NCBI GenBank assembly: GCA_963778165.1
Contig: CAVZTE010000007.1
Span: 1-64,000, forward strand
Reading direction: 5' to 3'
Source of the DNA: Bog-756 sp963778165
GTDB taxonomy: Bacteria > Actinomycetota > Acidimicrobiia > Acidimicrobiales > RAAP-2
Length of the DNA stretch: 64,000 nucleotides
In this document: piece after piece, positions 55,707 through 64,000 of the stretch
Layout: every line of letters begins with the position of its first letter
Numbering within the stretch: the first letter of the stretch is position 1
The notes under the pieces: model-generated
Seen by the model: only the letters and a program-made list of their open reading frames with translations
What the model was told of the DNA's origin: nothing
The model's database searches: none
Program-made: the position numbers and the translations under genes

Positions 55707-55750
55707 GCGGCTCGGGGGACAAACACGGGATGAAGCCGAAACCGAGCCGC
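55707..55750. terminator. inverted repeat beyond tRNA-Ile
   Basis: GCGGCTCGG (55707-55715) is the exact inverse of CCGAGCCGC (55742-55750), with a 26-nt loop. It lies 43 nt downstream of the tRNA-Ile CCA end (minus strand) and may end the gyrB-gyrA-tRNA transcript. The long loop makes this uncertain. Confidence 0.35.
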
Positions 55751-55792
55751 CCGATCCTCAGGACGTCAGGCGGTCTACCAGAAGAAACCAAC

Positions 55793-55869
55793 TGGTGGGG
55801 CTAGCAAGAATCGAACTTGCGACCTCAGCATTATCAGTGCTGCGCTCTAACCGACTGAGCTATAGCCCC
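55793..55869 (-). tRNA. tRNA-Ile (anticodon GAT)
   Basis: The minus strand gives GGGGCTA ... TAGCCCC acceptor arms, D-arm AGCTCAGTCGGTTAGAGC, anticodon loop CTGATAA (GAT) and T-arm GCAAGTTCGATTCTTGC, with discriminator A and an encoded CCA at 55795-55793. It follows gyrA, as in mycobacteria. The tRNA-Ala that often comes next is not seen. Confidence 0.96.
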
Positions 55870-55915
55870 GCAAACCGGTGCACGACGCTACACCACGGCC
55901 CCAGCCGACCGGAAG

Positions 55916-55940
55916 GCCGGCCCCGGAGCCGGGGGCCGGC
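55916..55940. terminator. GC hairpin after gyrA
   Basis: GCCGGCCCC pairs with GGGGCCGGC in a perfect 9-bp stem with a 7-nt loop, 32-56 nt past the gyrA stop (minus strand) and before tRNA-Ile. There is no T-tract. AACCGGTG/CACCGGTT outside it can extend the structure. Confidence 0.5.
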
Positions 55941-55971
55941 ACCGGTTCTGGGGTGGTCAGCGCCGCCGGTC

Positions 55972-58452
55972 CTACCCGTCTCCGGCGACCTCTCCGGCCA
56001 CGGCAGCCACTGCCGCCACAGCGTCACCGCCATCGAGGTTCATGACCCGAACACCGGTGGCGTCCCGGCCCTGGGAGGCGATCTCACGGACCGCCGTCCG
56101 GATAACCACTCCCGAGGTGGAGATGAGCAGGATCTCGTCCTCCAGCCCGGCCATGAACGCCGCAACCACCCTCCCCCGCTTGGCGGTGAGGCGGATACCC
56201 CGGACCCCCTGGCCGCCCCGAGCCTGCCGGTTGAAACGCTCGAGCTTGGTGCGCTTGCCGTACCCGGCATCAGTGACCAGCAGGATGTCGGCGTCGTCCC
56301 GGGCGACATCACACGACACCACCTGATCGCCAGCCTTGAGGCGGACACCCCGGACCCCGGCCGCGTCACGTCCCATGGCCCGCACGTCCTGCTCCGAGAA
56401 CCGGATGGTCATACCGGACTGGGTGACCAGAAACACATCGTCGTCGCCGTGGGTCTCGACCACCCTGACCAACTCGTCGCCCTCGCGGAGGTTGATGGCA
56501 ATGAACCCCTCGCGCCGTGACTTGTCGTACTCCGAGAACGAGGTCTTCTTCACCTGTCCCTGTTTCGTACTGAACACCAGGTAGTTCTCGGCCGGGAAGT
56601 CGCGGGTGCCGATGATGGCCTGGATCACCTCGTTGGGGTTGAGAGGCAGGAGGTTGACCACGGCCGTGCCGCGGGCAGTCCGCTCTTTCATCGGAATTTC
56701 CAACGCCCGCAGCCGGAACACCCTGCCCCGGTTGGAGAACAGCAACAGGTGGGCGTGCGACGTGGTGTGGACGACGTCGTCGATCAGGTCTTCCTCTTTG
56801 AGCTTGGCCCCCTGTACACCCCGACCGCCCCGGCCCTGGGTCCGGAAGGCATCGGCCGACACCGCCTTGATGTATCCGGCTCGGCTCATGGTGACGACCA
56901 ACTCTTCGTCATCCACCAAGTCCTCGACGTTCATGTCGCCCGGGTCGTGGGTGATCATGGTCCGGCGGTCGTTGGCGAACTTGTCGCGGATCTCACCCAG
57001 TTCGGTGGCGATGACTCCCCGCAGCTTGACCGGGTCACGGAGGATCGACTCCAGCTCGGCGATCTCCTCCAGCAGCTTGGCCAGCTCCTCTTCGAGGTTG
57101 GACCGGCCTAGACGGGTGAGTCGGGACAGCGTCATGTCCAAGATGTGGTTGGCCTGCTCCTCCGAGAAGTCGAACGGAGTGGCCTGCAGGGTCTCGAGTG
57201 CGGCCGGCCGATCGTCCGAGCCCCGAATGGCTGCGATCACCGCGTCCAGCATGTCGATGGCTTTGAGCAGGCCCTCGACCACATGCGCCCGGGCTTGGGC
57301 CTTGGTCAACAGGAACTGCGACCGCCTGGTGACCACCTCGACCTGGTGGGCCACATAGTGGGTCAGCATCTGAGCCAGGTTCAGGGTGCGGGGCACCCCG
57401 TCGACCAAAGCCACGGCGTTGACGCTGAATGTGGTCTGCATGGGGGTCTGCTTGAACAGATTGTTGAGCACCACGTTGGCGTTGGCGTCGCGCTTCAGCC
57501 GGATCACCAGCCGGGTCTTCCCACCCGACGAGTCGTCCTGAGCCTCGGCGATGCCGTCCAGGTCGCCGGCCCGCACCAGGTCCTCGATCTTCTTCGAGAC
57601 CGAAGCGATCGAGGCCTGATAGGGCATCTCCGTGACCACGATCCGGGTTTCACCGGCTCGGCCTTCCTCGATCTCCGCCACTGCCCGGAGCTTGATGGAC
57701 CCCCTGCCGGTCCGCATGGCATCGAGGATGCCCTGGCGCCCAAGGATCAGGGCTCCCGTGGGGAAGTCCGGTCCCTTGACGAACTCCATCAGATCGTCAG
57801 GGCTGGCGTCCGGGTGCTCCAGCAGGTAGGTGGTGGCGTCGATGACCTCGCCGAGGTTGTGCGGCGGAATATTGGTGGCCATCCCCACGGCAATGCCCTG
57901 CGATCCGTTGACCAGGATGTTGGGGAACCTCGAGGGCAGGACCGTCGGCTCTTCCGAGGTGGCGTCGTAGTTGGGTATGAAGTCGACGGTCTCCTGATCG
58001 ATCCCGCTCATCAACTCGAGGGCCAGCGACCCGAGCCGACACTCGGTGTACCTCATGGCGGCGGGTCCCTCGTCTGGCCCGGTCCCGCCGAAGTTGCCGT
58101 GCCCGTCCACCAGAGGGTGGCGCATGGAGAATTCCTGGACCATCCGGGCCAGGGCCTCGTAGATCGACGAGTCACCGTGCGGGTGGTAGGACCCCATCAC
58201 GTCGCCGACCACCTTGGCGCACTTGTTGCGGGGCCGGTCCGGAAGCAGGCGCTGGTCGTACATGGAGTACAGGATCCGGCGATGGACCGGCTTCAGGCCG
58301 TCCCGCACGTCGGGCAAGGCCCGCGACACGATGACCGACATCGAGTACTCGAGGAAGGATCGCTCCATCTCCTCTTGAATCTCGATGGGCTCGATGAACC
58401 CCGACGTCTCTTCTTCGGTGCCGGTTCCGGCCCCGTCGTCAGGTCCTGGCAT
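55972..58452 (-). CDS. gyrA: DNA gyrase subunit A
   Basis: An 826-residue type II topoisomerase subunit that cuts and reseals DNA. The catalytic tyrosine is Tyr135 in AAMRYTE. The quinolone region reads YHPHGDSSIYEALAR, with Ser95 matching E. coli Ser83 and Glu99 matching Asp87. The loop before the tyrosine is GNFGGTGPDEGP. The C-terminal domain has the GyrA box GRGGRG (after FRTQ) that lets it wrap DNA, separating it from ParC. It follows gyrB by 75 nt in the same direction. Confidence 0.97.
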   Translation of the reverse strand: MPGPDDGAGTGTEEETSGFIEPIEIQEEMERSFLEYSMSVIVSRALPDVRDGLKPVHRRILYSMYDQRLLPDRPRNKCAKVVGDVMGSYHPHGDSSIYEALARMVQEFSMRHPLVDGHGNFGGTGPDEGPAAMRYTECRLGSLALELMSGIDQETVDFIPNYDATSEEPTVLPSRFPNILVNGSQGIAVGMATNIPPHNLGEVIDATTYLLEHPDASPDDLMEFVKGPDFPTGALILGRQGILDAMRTGRGSIKLRAVAEIEEGRAGETRIVVTEMPYQASIASVSKKIEDLVRAGDLDGIAEAQDDSSGGKTRLVIRLKRDANANVVLNNLFKQTPMQTTFSVNAVALVDGVPRTLNLAQMLTHYVAHQVEVVTRRSQFLLTKAQARAHVVEGLLKAIDMLDAVIAAIRGSDDRPAALETLQATPFDFSEEQANHILDMTLSRLTRLGRSNLEEELAKLLEEIAELESILRDPVKLRGVIATELGEIRDKFANDRRTMITHDPGDMNVEDLVDDEELVVTMSRAGYIKAVSADAFRTQGRGGRGVQGAKLKEEDLIDDVVHTTSHAHLLLFSNRGRVFRLRALEIPMKERTARGTAVVNLLPLNPNEVIQAIIGTRDFPAENYLVFSTKQGQVKKTSFSEYDKSRREGFIAINLREGDELVRVVETHGDDDVFLVTQSGMTIRFSEQDVRAMGRDAAGVRGVRLKAGDQVVSCDVARDDADILLVTDAGYGKRTKLERFNRQARGGQGVRGIRLTAKRGRVVAAFMAGLEDEILLISTSGVVIRTAVREIASQGRDATGVRVMNLDGGDAVAAVAAVAGEVAGDG

Positions 58453-58527
58453 GCACTCTTCCTACCTTTTCCAATGATCTCGAATGTGGTGGGTCGCCAT
58501 CTCTGGCCACCCGGGGCCCCTCAACGG

Positions 58528-60462
58528 TCAGATGTCGAGGAAGCGGACGTCCTTGGCGTTGGTCTGGATGAACGAGCGCCGCAGGTCGACGTCCTCACCC
58601 ATCAGTACGGAACAGACTTCGTCGGCGATGGCTGCCTGTTCCACGGCGATCTGGAGCAACGACCGCTTCCCCGAGTCCATGGTGGTCTCACGAAGCTCGG
58701 CGTAGTCCATCTCACCGAGCCCTTTGAGGCGCTGGAACTCCTTGGTGTGGTTGGGATGCTCCTGCAGGAAGGCCTCTTTGGCGAAGTCGTCCTTGAGATA
58801 CACCTTCTCCTTGCCCACCTCGGTGGAGTACAGCGGCGGCTGGGCCACATACACGAACCCGCCCTCCACCAACTCCTTCATCTGTCGGAAGAAGAACGTC
58901 AACAGCAGGGTGCGGATGTGTGAGCCGTCGACGTCGGCGTCGGCCAGGATAATGATCTTGTGGTACCGGATCTTCGTGACGTCGAAGTCGTCCGCCAACC
59001 CGGCCCCGATGGCGGAGATCAGCGCCTGGATCTCGGTGTTCTTGAGCATCTTGTCGACCCGGGCCCGCTCGACGTTGAGGATCTTCCCCCGGATGGGCAG
59101 GATGGCCTGGGTCTTGGGATTGCGGGCGTCCTTGGCCGAGCCGCCGGCCGAGTTGCCCTCCACGATGAACAGTTCGCTCTCACGGGGGTCGCGTGACGAG
59201 CAGTCCACCAGCTTTCCGGGTAGGCCGGCTCCGTCGAGGGCGGACTTGCGACGGGTGAGGTCGCGGGCGGATCGTGCCGCCACCCGGGCCCGGGCAGCCA
59301 GCAGCCCCTTTTGGATCACCTGCCCGGCCTCGCGGGGATTCTCCTCGAACCAGTAGGTCAGCTTTTCGTTGGTGGCCCGCTCGACCAACGACCGGACCGG
59401 GACGTTGCCCAGCTTGGCCTTGGTCTGACCCTCGAACTGTGGATCCTCCAGCCGCACCGAGATGATGGCGGTCAGGCCCTCGCGGATGTCCTCACCAAGA
59501 AGGTTGTCGTCCTTCTCCTTGAGTGTCCCCTTGGCCCGGGCGTACTTGTTGGCCACGTTGGTGAGGGCCTTCTTGAAGCCCTCTTCGTGCATGCCGCCGT
59601 CGATGGTGGAGATGCCGTTGGCGAAGGAGTGGATGCTCTCGTAGAACCCGGTGTTCCACTGGAGGGCGATCTCGACCTCCATGGTCTCTTCTTTCTGCTC
59701 CAGCGAGCCCACCTTGCGGAAGAGCGCTTCCTTGGAAGCGTTGAGGTGGCGGACGTAGTCGACGATGCCGTCCTTGTACTTGAAGATCTGCGAGGCCTTG
59801 CCATCGGGCCGATCGTCGGCGAACCGGATCTCGAGCCCCTTGTTGAGAAATGCCATCACCTGCAGGCGCTCCATCACCGTCTGGGCCCGAAAGTCGATCT
59901 CCTCGAAGATGGACGGATCCGGCCAGAAGGTGACTGTGGTGCCGGTTCGGCCCCGGGGTGCGGGTCCGGTTACCTCGAGCTTCCCGGTCGGGTTACCGCC
60001 GTCCACGAATTCGAGAACGTGGTGGTCCCCGTCGCTGTCGATCTCCAACAGGAGCCGGGTGGACAACGCATTCACCACGGAGATTCCGACGCCATGGAGG
60101 CCGCCCGACACCTTGTAGCCACCCCCCTCGCCGAATTTCCCTCCGGCATGGAGCGTGGTGAGAACCACCTCGGCCGCCGACCGCCCTCCCTGCTCCTTCA
60201 TGGCGCCGGTGGGAATGCCTCGGCCGTTGTCAGCCACCCGGACCCCGCCGTCGGCCAGAAGAGACACTTCGATCAGCGTGCAAAAGCCGGCCATGGCCTC
60301 ATCAACCGAGTTGTCCACCACTTCCCACACCAGGTGATGCAGGCCCGTGGGCCCGGTCGAACCGATGTACATACCGGGTCGTTTACGGACCGGCTCCAGG
60401 CCTTCGAGAACCGTGATGTCCTCTGCGCCGTACCCGCCGTCGTCTTCGTTTTTCAGCGCCAC
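58528..60462 (-). CDS. gyrB: DNA gyrase subunit B
   Basis: A 644-residue ATPase subunit. The GHKL ATP site has EVVDNSVDEAMAG and GLHGVGISVVNALS. The TOPRIM domain has VEGNSAGGSAKDAR and the metal-binding DADVDGSHIRTLLL. The C-terminal tail LRRSFIQTNAKDVRFLDI is standard. I start at GTG 60462 (AAAGGG upstream); the open frame runs on upstream only as a basic, low-complexity reading that overlaps the DUF721 gene. Confidence 0.97.
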   Translation of the reverse strand: MALKNEDDGGYGAEDITVLEGLEPVRKRPGMYIGSTGPTGLHHLVWEVVDNSVDEAMAGFCTLIEVSLLADGGVRVADNGRGIPTGAMKEQGGRSAAEVVLTTLHAGGKFGEGGGYKVSGGLHGVGISVVNALSTRLLLEIDSDGDHHVLEFVDGGNPTGKLEVTGPAPRGRTGTTVTFWPDPSIFEEIDFRAQTVMERLQVMAFLNKGLEIRFADDRPDGKASQIFKYKDGIVDYVRHLNASKEALFRKVGSLEQKEETMEVEIALQWNTGFYESIHSFANGISTIDGGMHEEGFKKALTNVANKYARAKGTLKEKDDNLLGEDIREGLTAIISVRLEDPQFEGQTKAKLGNVPVRSLVERATNEKLTYWFEENPREAGQVIQKGLLAARARVAARSARDLTRRKSALDGAGLPGKLVDCSSRDPRESELFIVEGNSAGGSAKDARNPKTQAILPIRGKILNVERARVDKMLKNTEIQALISAIGAGLADDFDVTKIRYHKIIILADADVDGSHIRTLLLTFFFRQMKELVEGGFVYVAQPPLYSTEVGKEKVYLKDDFAKEAFLQEHPNHTKEFQRLKGLGEMDYAELRETTMDSGKRSLLQIAVEQAAIADEVCSVLMGEDVDLRRSFIQTNAKDVRFLDI

Positions 60463-60632
60463 AGGCGCGCCCTTTCCAACATCGTTTGATTGAACGGGAA
60501 CCGGTGCAGCGTGGTCATCTGCGGTGCGTTTCTCCGCTCTCCGGCGACGACGGCGTTTCTCCGATTCCGATGCTCCAGTGTAGCCGTCAGAGGTGGGTTC
60601 CCAGACCGATGGTCGCAGTTCCACGGGGCCGA

Positions 60633-60950
60633 CTACCGGCGTACCCGAACCTCCAGGCGGCCGGGCCTCGAAGCCCCGGTCACCTCCACCACCCGGTCCA
60701 ACAGCTCGTCCCCCAGCCGGCGTACCTGGGTGGCCCAGGCTGGGTGATCCACGCTCACAACCAGTGCCTCGCTGTCGAGCCGGATCGGTTGCACGTGGCT
60801 GGCCATGGCCGTGCCCACGATCTCGGGCCACCGAGCGAAAAGGTGCCCGACGCCCTTCGAGTCCTCCAACCCCAGTTGCCTGGTCACCGCGTCAAGCGAC
60901 GTTCCAAGTGATCGCGGACCACCCTCGCGCCCGTCTGGTCTGCGAACCAT
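60633..60950 (-). CDS. DUF721 (DciA-like) protein
   Basis: A 105-residue protein with the DUF721 core (LFARWPEIVGTAMASHVQPI and LVVSVDHPAWATQVRRLGDE). DciA is the ancestral loader of the DnaB helicase in bacteria lacking DnaC, so its place in the origin operon makes sense. Its start overlaps the recF stop (TGATG). A GTG one codon earlier is an alternative. Confidence 0.88.
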   Translation of the reverse strand: MVRRPDGREGGPRSLGTSLDAVTRQLGLEDSKGVGHLFARWPEIVGTAMASHVQPIRLDSEALVVSVDHPAWATQVRRLGDELLDRVVEVTGASRPGRLEVRVRR

Positions 60951-62050
60951 CACTCTGAACCCGTCGCAGGCACCGGTACGACGTGCCCCCCGGCCGCCAC
61001 GGCGTAGATCTTGGCCGCCGAGACCTCTTCTGGCGCAGGTAGCGCCGTTGTCAGCAGGGTCTGTCCAGGGGGGAGCCCGGCCAATAGCGCTCGCGAGCGA
61101 AACGGGTCCAGTTCGGAGAACACGTCGTCGAGAAGCAGCACAGGCGGTGAGCCCAGGCGCTCGGTGGCCAGCTGATGGGCGGCCAACTGGAGGGCCAGGG
61201 CCAGCGAGCGCTGCTCCCCCTGGGAGGCGTGGGTTCGACTGGGCAGGCCCCCGAGCGACAGCTCGAGCTCGTCCCGGTGCGGCCCGATCAGGGACACCCC
61301 CCGCTCGATGTCCTTCGACCTCGAAGCAGCCAGTGCCTCCAGCAGTCCTCCCGACCAGGATCGACGGTACTCCAGGCTCACCACGGTGGGCTGCCCGGCG
61401 ACACGCGAGTAGTGGGCTGAGGTGATCGGGGCCAAGTCCGCCACCAGAGCCTCACGAGCCTCCACCAGCACCGTTCCGGCCGCGTCCAGGCGGGAATCCC
61501 ACACGTCGAGTGTGGTGGCGGCGTCAGCACTGAGCTTGCGGCCTGATCCCCGCAGCAGAGCGGAGCGTTGGCGGAGGATCTTGTCGACCTCCTCGACCGC
61601 CCGTGCCGCCTTCGGATCGACGACTGCCAAGGTTTCATCGAGGAACCGGCGACGTTCGCCCGGACCCTCCCGCACCACCCCGATGTCCTCGGGGGAGAAC
61701 ACGGTGGTCCTCAAGGCCTCATGGAGGTCACCGCGCCGTCGGACCGGCTGCCGGTTTACCAGGGTGCGTGACCGGCCCGACAGTGACAGCTCTGCCTCGA
61801 TCGAGATCGGGCGGCCTTCGACCAGGGTGTGGGCCCTCAGAATGGCCCGCTCGGAGCCCCGGCGGACCAGGGCCTCCTTGGGGGAGCGCCGGAAGGACTG
61901 CAGCGTGGCCAGGTAAGCAATGGCTTCCAGCACGCTGGTCTTGCCGGCCCCGTTGAGCCCGGTCACCACCGTGGTGCCCTGTGGGTCGGGTTCTATCGTC
62001 AGCTCGGCGATGTTGCGGAAGTCGGTGATGACCAACGAGACGAGGTGCAC
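60950..62050 (-). CDS. recF: DNA replication/repair protein RecF
   Basis: A 366-residue SMC-like ATPase that loads RecA at gaps. Walker A is VTGLNGAGKTSVLEA, the ABC signature region is ASQGEQRSLALALQ and Walker B is VLLLDDVFSELDP. It sits between dnaN (28-nt gap) and the DUF721 gene (overlap). Confidence 0.97.
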   Translation of the reverse strand: MHLVSLVITDFRNIAELTIEPDPQGTTVVTGLNGAGKTSVLEAIAYLATLQSFRRSPKEALVRRGSERAILRAHTLVEGRPISIEAELSLSGRSRTLVNRQPVRRRGDLHEALRTTVFSPEDIGVVREGPGERRRFLDETLAVVDPKAARAVEEVDKILRQRSALLRGSGRKLSADAATTLDVWDSRLDAAGTVLVEAREALVADLAPITSAHYSRVAGQPTVVSLEYRRSWSGGLLEALAASRSKDIERGVSLIGPHRDELELSLGGLPSRTHASQGEQRSLALALQLAAHQLATERLGSPPVLLLDDVFSELDPFRSRALLAGLPPGQTLLTTALPAPEEVSAAKIYAVAAGGHVVPVPATGSE

Positions 62051-62078
62051 GGAGCCTTCGGTGTGCTGCCGACCGGCC

Positions 62079-63215
62079 TCAGGAGACCCGAACGGGCATC
62101 AACAGGTAGTGGAAGTTCGTCTCTTCAGCCGCCCGCACAGTGGCGGGCTTGGTGGCGTCGACCGTCTCGAGAAGGACCTCGTCTCCAGACACCGCTTCGA
62201 CCCCGTCGATGAGATAGGTCGGGTTGAAGGCGATGGTCAGATCGGTTCCCTCGAAATCAGCGTCGACGGTCTCACTGGCGTCTCCGACCTCCTGGGATAC
62301 CACCGTGAGGTCGACTCCCCCGCCCCGCATGGACAGACGCACCGGTGTGGTGTTGTCCCGAACCAGTAGCCGCACCCGTCGTAGGGCGTCCAGGAGGGAG
62401 TCCTTCCCCACGTGGAGGCGGTTCGGATACTCAGCCGGAATGAGCTGGCGATAGTCCGGGTAGCTTCCGTCGAGCAACCGCGTGCTCACTTTGACGTTGC
62501 CGGCGACAAAAGTCACATCGTGCTCACCGATGGACAGACCCACCTTCGGCGCCTCGGTGTTCCCCTCCCCATCCTCTTTCGGTGTGGAACCCAGGGCAGA
62601 AAGCCTCTGCAACTCAGCCAGGGCCCTGGCCGGTACGAGAATCTGGGAGGCGTCGGTCAGAGCGTCGCTTCCTTCGATGTCCCGCATAGCCAGCCGATAG
62701 GAGTCGGTGGCCACCAGTCGGATGCCCCCACCCTCAGCGGCGATCAGCACCCCGGTGAGGAGGGGCCTGGCATCGTCGCTCGATGCCGCCCGCACCACCT
62801 GGCGTAGAGCACTGGCCAAATGGGCTGCTGGCAGGAACGTGGCCGGTTGCGGTGGCTCGGGAAGGGACGGGAAGTCGTCGACCGGAAAGGTCCGCAGGCT
62901 GAAGCGCGACCTGGCCGCACCGATCTCGACCTTCTCACCCTCGGATTCCACGGTTACCGCGCCCGGCTCGAGGGAGCGGACGATGTCGGCCAGCAGTTTG
63001 GCTGGGGCCACACACACCCCGTCGGCGATGCCGATGGCCTCGGTTGAGGCGTGGACCGTGAGGTCCAGATCGGTCCCGACCACGCCCAGGTGGTTGTCCT
63101 GCGACTCGATCCGGACCCCTCCGAGCGCCATCGACGTCGACGTACGTGAACTGACGGCACGACCGGCAGTGGTGAGGACCTCCACCAGGGAGTCGCGCTC
63201 ACATCGGAACTTCAC
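62079..63215 (-). CDS. dnaN: DNA polymerase III beta clamp
   Basis: A 378-residue sliding clamp with three repeated clamp domains. It opens MKFRCERDSLVEVLTTAGRA, carries LLTGVLIAAEGGGIRLVATD in domain 2, and ends in NFHYLLMPVRVS, whose MPVR is the usual clamp C-terminus. GTG start with AAAGGA upstream. It is followed by recF. Confidence 0.97.
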   Translation of the reverse strand: MKFRCERDSLVEVLTTAGRAVSSRTSTSMALGGVRIESQDNHLGVVGTDLDLTVHASTEAIGIADGVCVAPAKLLADIVRSLEPGAVTVESEGEKVEIGAARSRFSLRTFPVDDFPSLPEPPQPATFLPAAHLASALRQVVRAASSDDARPLLTGVLIAAEGGGIRLVATDSYRLAMRDIEGSDALTDASQILVPARALAELQRLSALGSTPKEDGEGNTEAPKVGLSIGEHDVTFVAGNVKVSTRLLDGSYPDYRQLIPAEYPNRLHVGKDSLLDALRRVRLLVRDNTTPVRLSMRGGGVDLTVVSQEVGDASETVDADFEGTDLTIAFNPTYLIDGVEAVSGDEVLLETVDATKPATVRAAEETNFHYLLMPVRVS

Positions 63216-63544
63216 CAGGATGTCCTTTCTTGCTTTTCTTTTAAGTATCTAAATTCGTAGTGATGGTAGTAAGCCCTGTGGATTGCGGATAACTACGCCG
63301 CAGCCCTGCCCAGGGGTGGTGTCAGAATCCGGAGTTCATCCACTGAATGTGGTGGTCCGGGAGCGGCAGGTGTTCATTGGGTGACTGGTTATGGACAAGT
63401 TCATCCAAGTTCACAGAATTGCCCCAGGTTGTGACAGAGATTTCCACAGATAGTGCACAACCTCCGGATAGCAGGGGGCGTACCCCTCGATGCACGTGGG
63501 GATATTCCCCTGGTTGACCACCGGCCACACGGCGCAACTGGAAG
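63216..63544. other. putative chromosomal origin (oriC) between dnaA and dnaN
   Basis: A 329-bp gap in the place where actinobacterial origins lie. DnaA-box-like 9-mers with one mismatch: TTATCCGCA (minus, 63284-63292) and TTGTCCATA (minus, 63390-63398). With two mismatches: CAATCCACA (minus, 63277-63285), TCATCCACT (63336-63344), ATTTCCACA (63440-63448) and TTGTGCACT (minus, 63452-63460). The AT-rich tract at 63226-63272 next to dnaN may be the unwinding element. Confidence 0.75.
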
Positions 63545-64000
63545 TCACGAGCCACTCTTGATGCGGACGATCAGGTCTGTGACCTGGTTGTAGATCTGGT
63601 GGCGCTCTTTCATCAGGGTGGTGATCTTGTCGACGGCGTGCATCACCGTGGAGTGGTCGCGACCGCCGAACTCCCTCCCGATGGCGGGGTAGCTGAAATC
63701 GGTCATCTCCCGGAACACGTACATGCCGATCTGTCGGGCGGTGACCAGAGGACGACGCCGGTTGGGGCCGCAGAGCTCTTCCACGGAGAACCCGAAGGTG
63801 TCCGAGGTGGCTTCCAGGATGACTTGGGGGGTGATCCTGCGGGGTTGGTCGGCGGAGACGATGTCCGAGAGGACCACCTCGGCCAGCTCCCGGCTCATGG
63901 GCTGGCGGTTGAGGCTGGCAAAGGCGGTGACCCGGATGAGGGCCCCTTCCAGTTCCCGGATGTTGTCCTTGACGTGGGTGGCGATGAATTCCAGCACCTC
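63545..64000 (-). CDS. dnaA: chromosomal replication initiator DnaA, C-terminal part (5' end outside window)
   Basis: The last 151 codons of DnaA. The end of the AAA+ lid (NIRELEGALIRVTAFASLNR) leads into domain IV, whose DNA-binding signature GGRDHSTVMHAVDKI is intact. The ATPase core and start are beyond position 64000. It opens the minus-strand dnaA-dnaN-recF-DUF721-gyrB-gyrA series. Confidence 0.97.
   Translation of the reverse strand, partial: EVLEFIATHVKDNIRELEGALIRVTAFASLNRQPMSRELAEVVLSDIVSADQPRRITPQVILEATSDTFGFSVEELCGPNRRRPLVTARQIGMYVFREMTDFSYPAIGREFGGRDHSTVMHAVDKITTLMKERHQIYNQVTDLIVRIKSGS

Noticed and set aside
57145..58923. 592-codon plus-strand frame opposite gyrA and gyrB
   Set aside because: It is antisense to two certain genes; the high GC content produces the long frame.

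Overview
The window is one contig made of three compositionally different parts. Positions 1 to about 2,790 are AT-richer and proteobacterial in style: the tail of a possible FAD enzyme, a gamma-glutamyltranspeptidase broken into several frames, and an exported protein cut off by the join. Near 2,790 the composition jumps to roughly 70% GC and stays actinobacterial to the end. Because two genes are cut in mid-domain at that point, I read it as a chimeric assembly join. The right-hand part ends in the replication-origin block of an actinomycete. F420-type LLM oxidoreductases, a CHAD/polyphosphate-glucokinase pair and a secreted GYWLVASDGG-type repeat protein suggest a relative of class Acidimicrobiia (inference).

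Region by region. From 2.79 to 10.73 kb (minus strand) there is a tightly coupled seven-gene operon: a TPP-dependent 2-oxo-acid enzyme, a small membrane protein, gluconate-2-dehydrogenase subunit 3, a GMC oxidoreductase, an enolase-superfamily enzyme, a GPR1/FUN34/SatP acetate transporter and a GH15 glucoamylase. Most reading frames here carry single-base breaks, but the stop/start overlaps are still readable. The gene set could take alpha-glucan to glucose, sugar acid, keto-acid and acetate. From 10.8 to 16.5 kb is a lower-GC island: an SDR, a degenerate hemerythrin-like protein, a MarR regulator, a patatin lipase, a STAS protein and a tyrosine integrase beside tRNA-Arg(ACG). A 33-bp motif occurs in inverted copies on both sides of the MarR gene.

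From 16.7 to 28.4 kb is a catabolic cluster: CoA-transferase, DUF35 protein, thiolase-like enzyme, MDR, amidase, LLM oxidoreductase, P450, amidohydrolase and class II aldolase. It is interrupted by a convergent CHAD/ppgK pair. From 28.5 to 43.8 kb come an exported LppX-like protein, an MFS transporter fused to a cyclic-nucleotide-binding domain, a TetR regulator beside a DHA2 transporter fused to a winged helix, a Baeyer-Villiger monooxygenase, pirin, a RodZ-like HTH membrane protein, CtaG, beta-carbonic anhydrase, nitronate monooxygenase, and an LLM gene coupled to an EthD-like gene. From 43.9 to 55.5 kb come a PAS-GGDEF-EAL protein, SRPBCC, nitroreductase, a YdbS/YdbT pair, two large exported low-complexity proteins, a YCII protein, a cupin remnant and a DUF1254/DUF1214 protein.

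From 55.8 kb to the end (minus strand) the order is tRNA-Ile, gyrA, gyrB, DUF721, recF, dnaN, putative oriC, dnaA (cut by the window edge), the classic actinobacterial origin order. In the otherwise clean 16.5-64 kb part, ppgK, the LppX-like gene, pirin and carbonic anhydrase each contain one apparent extra base. I treat these as probable read errors.
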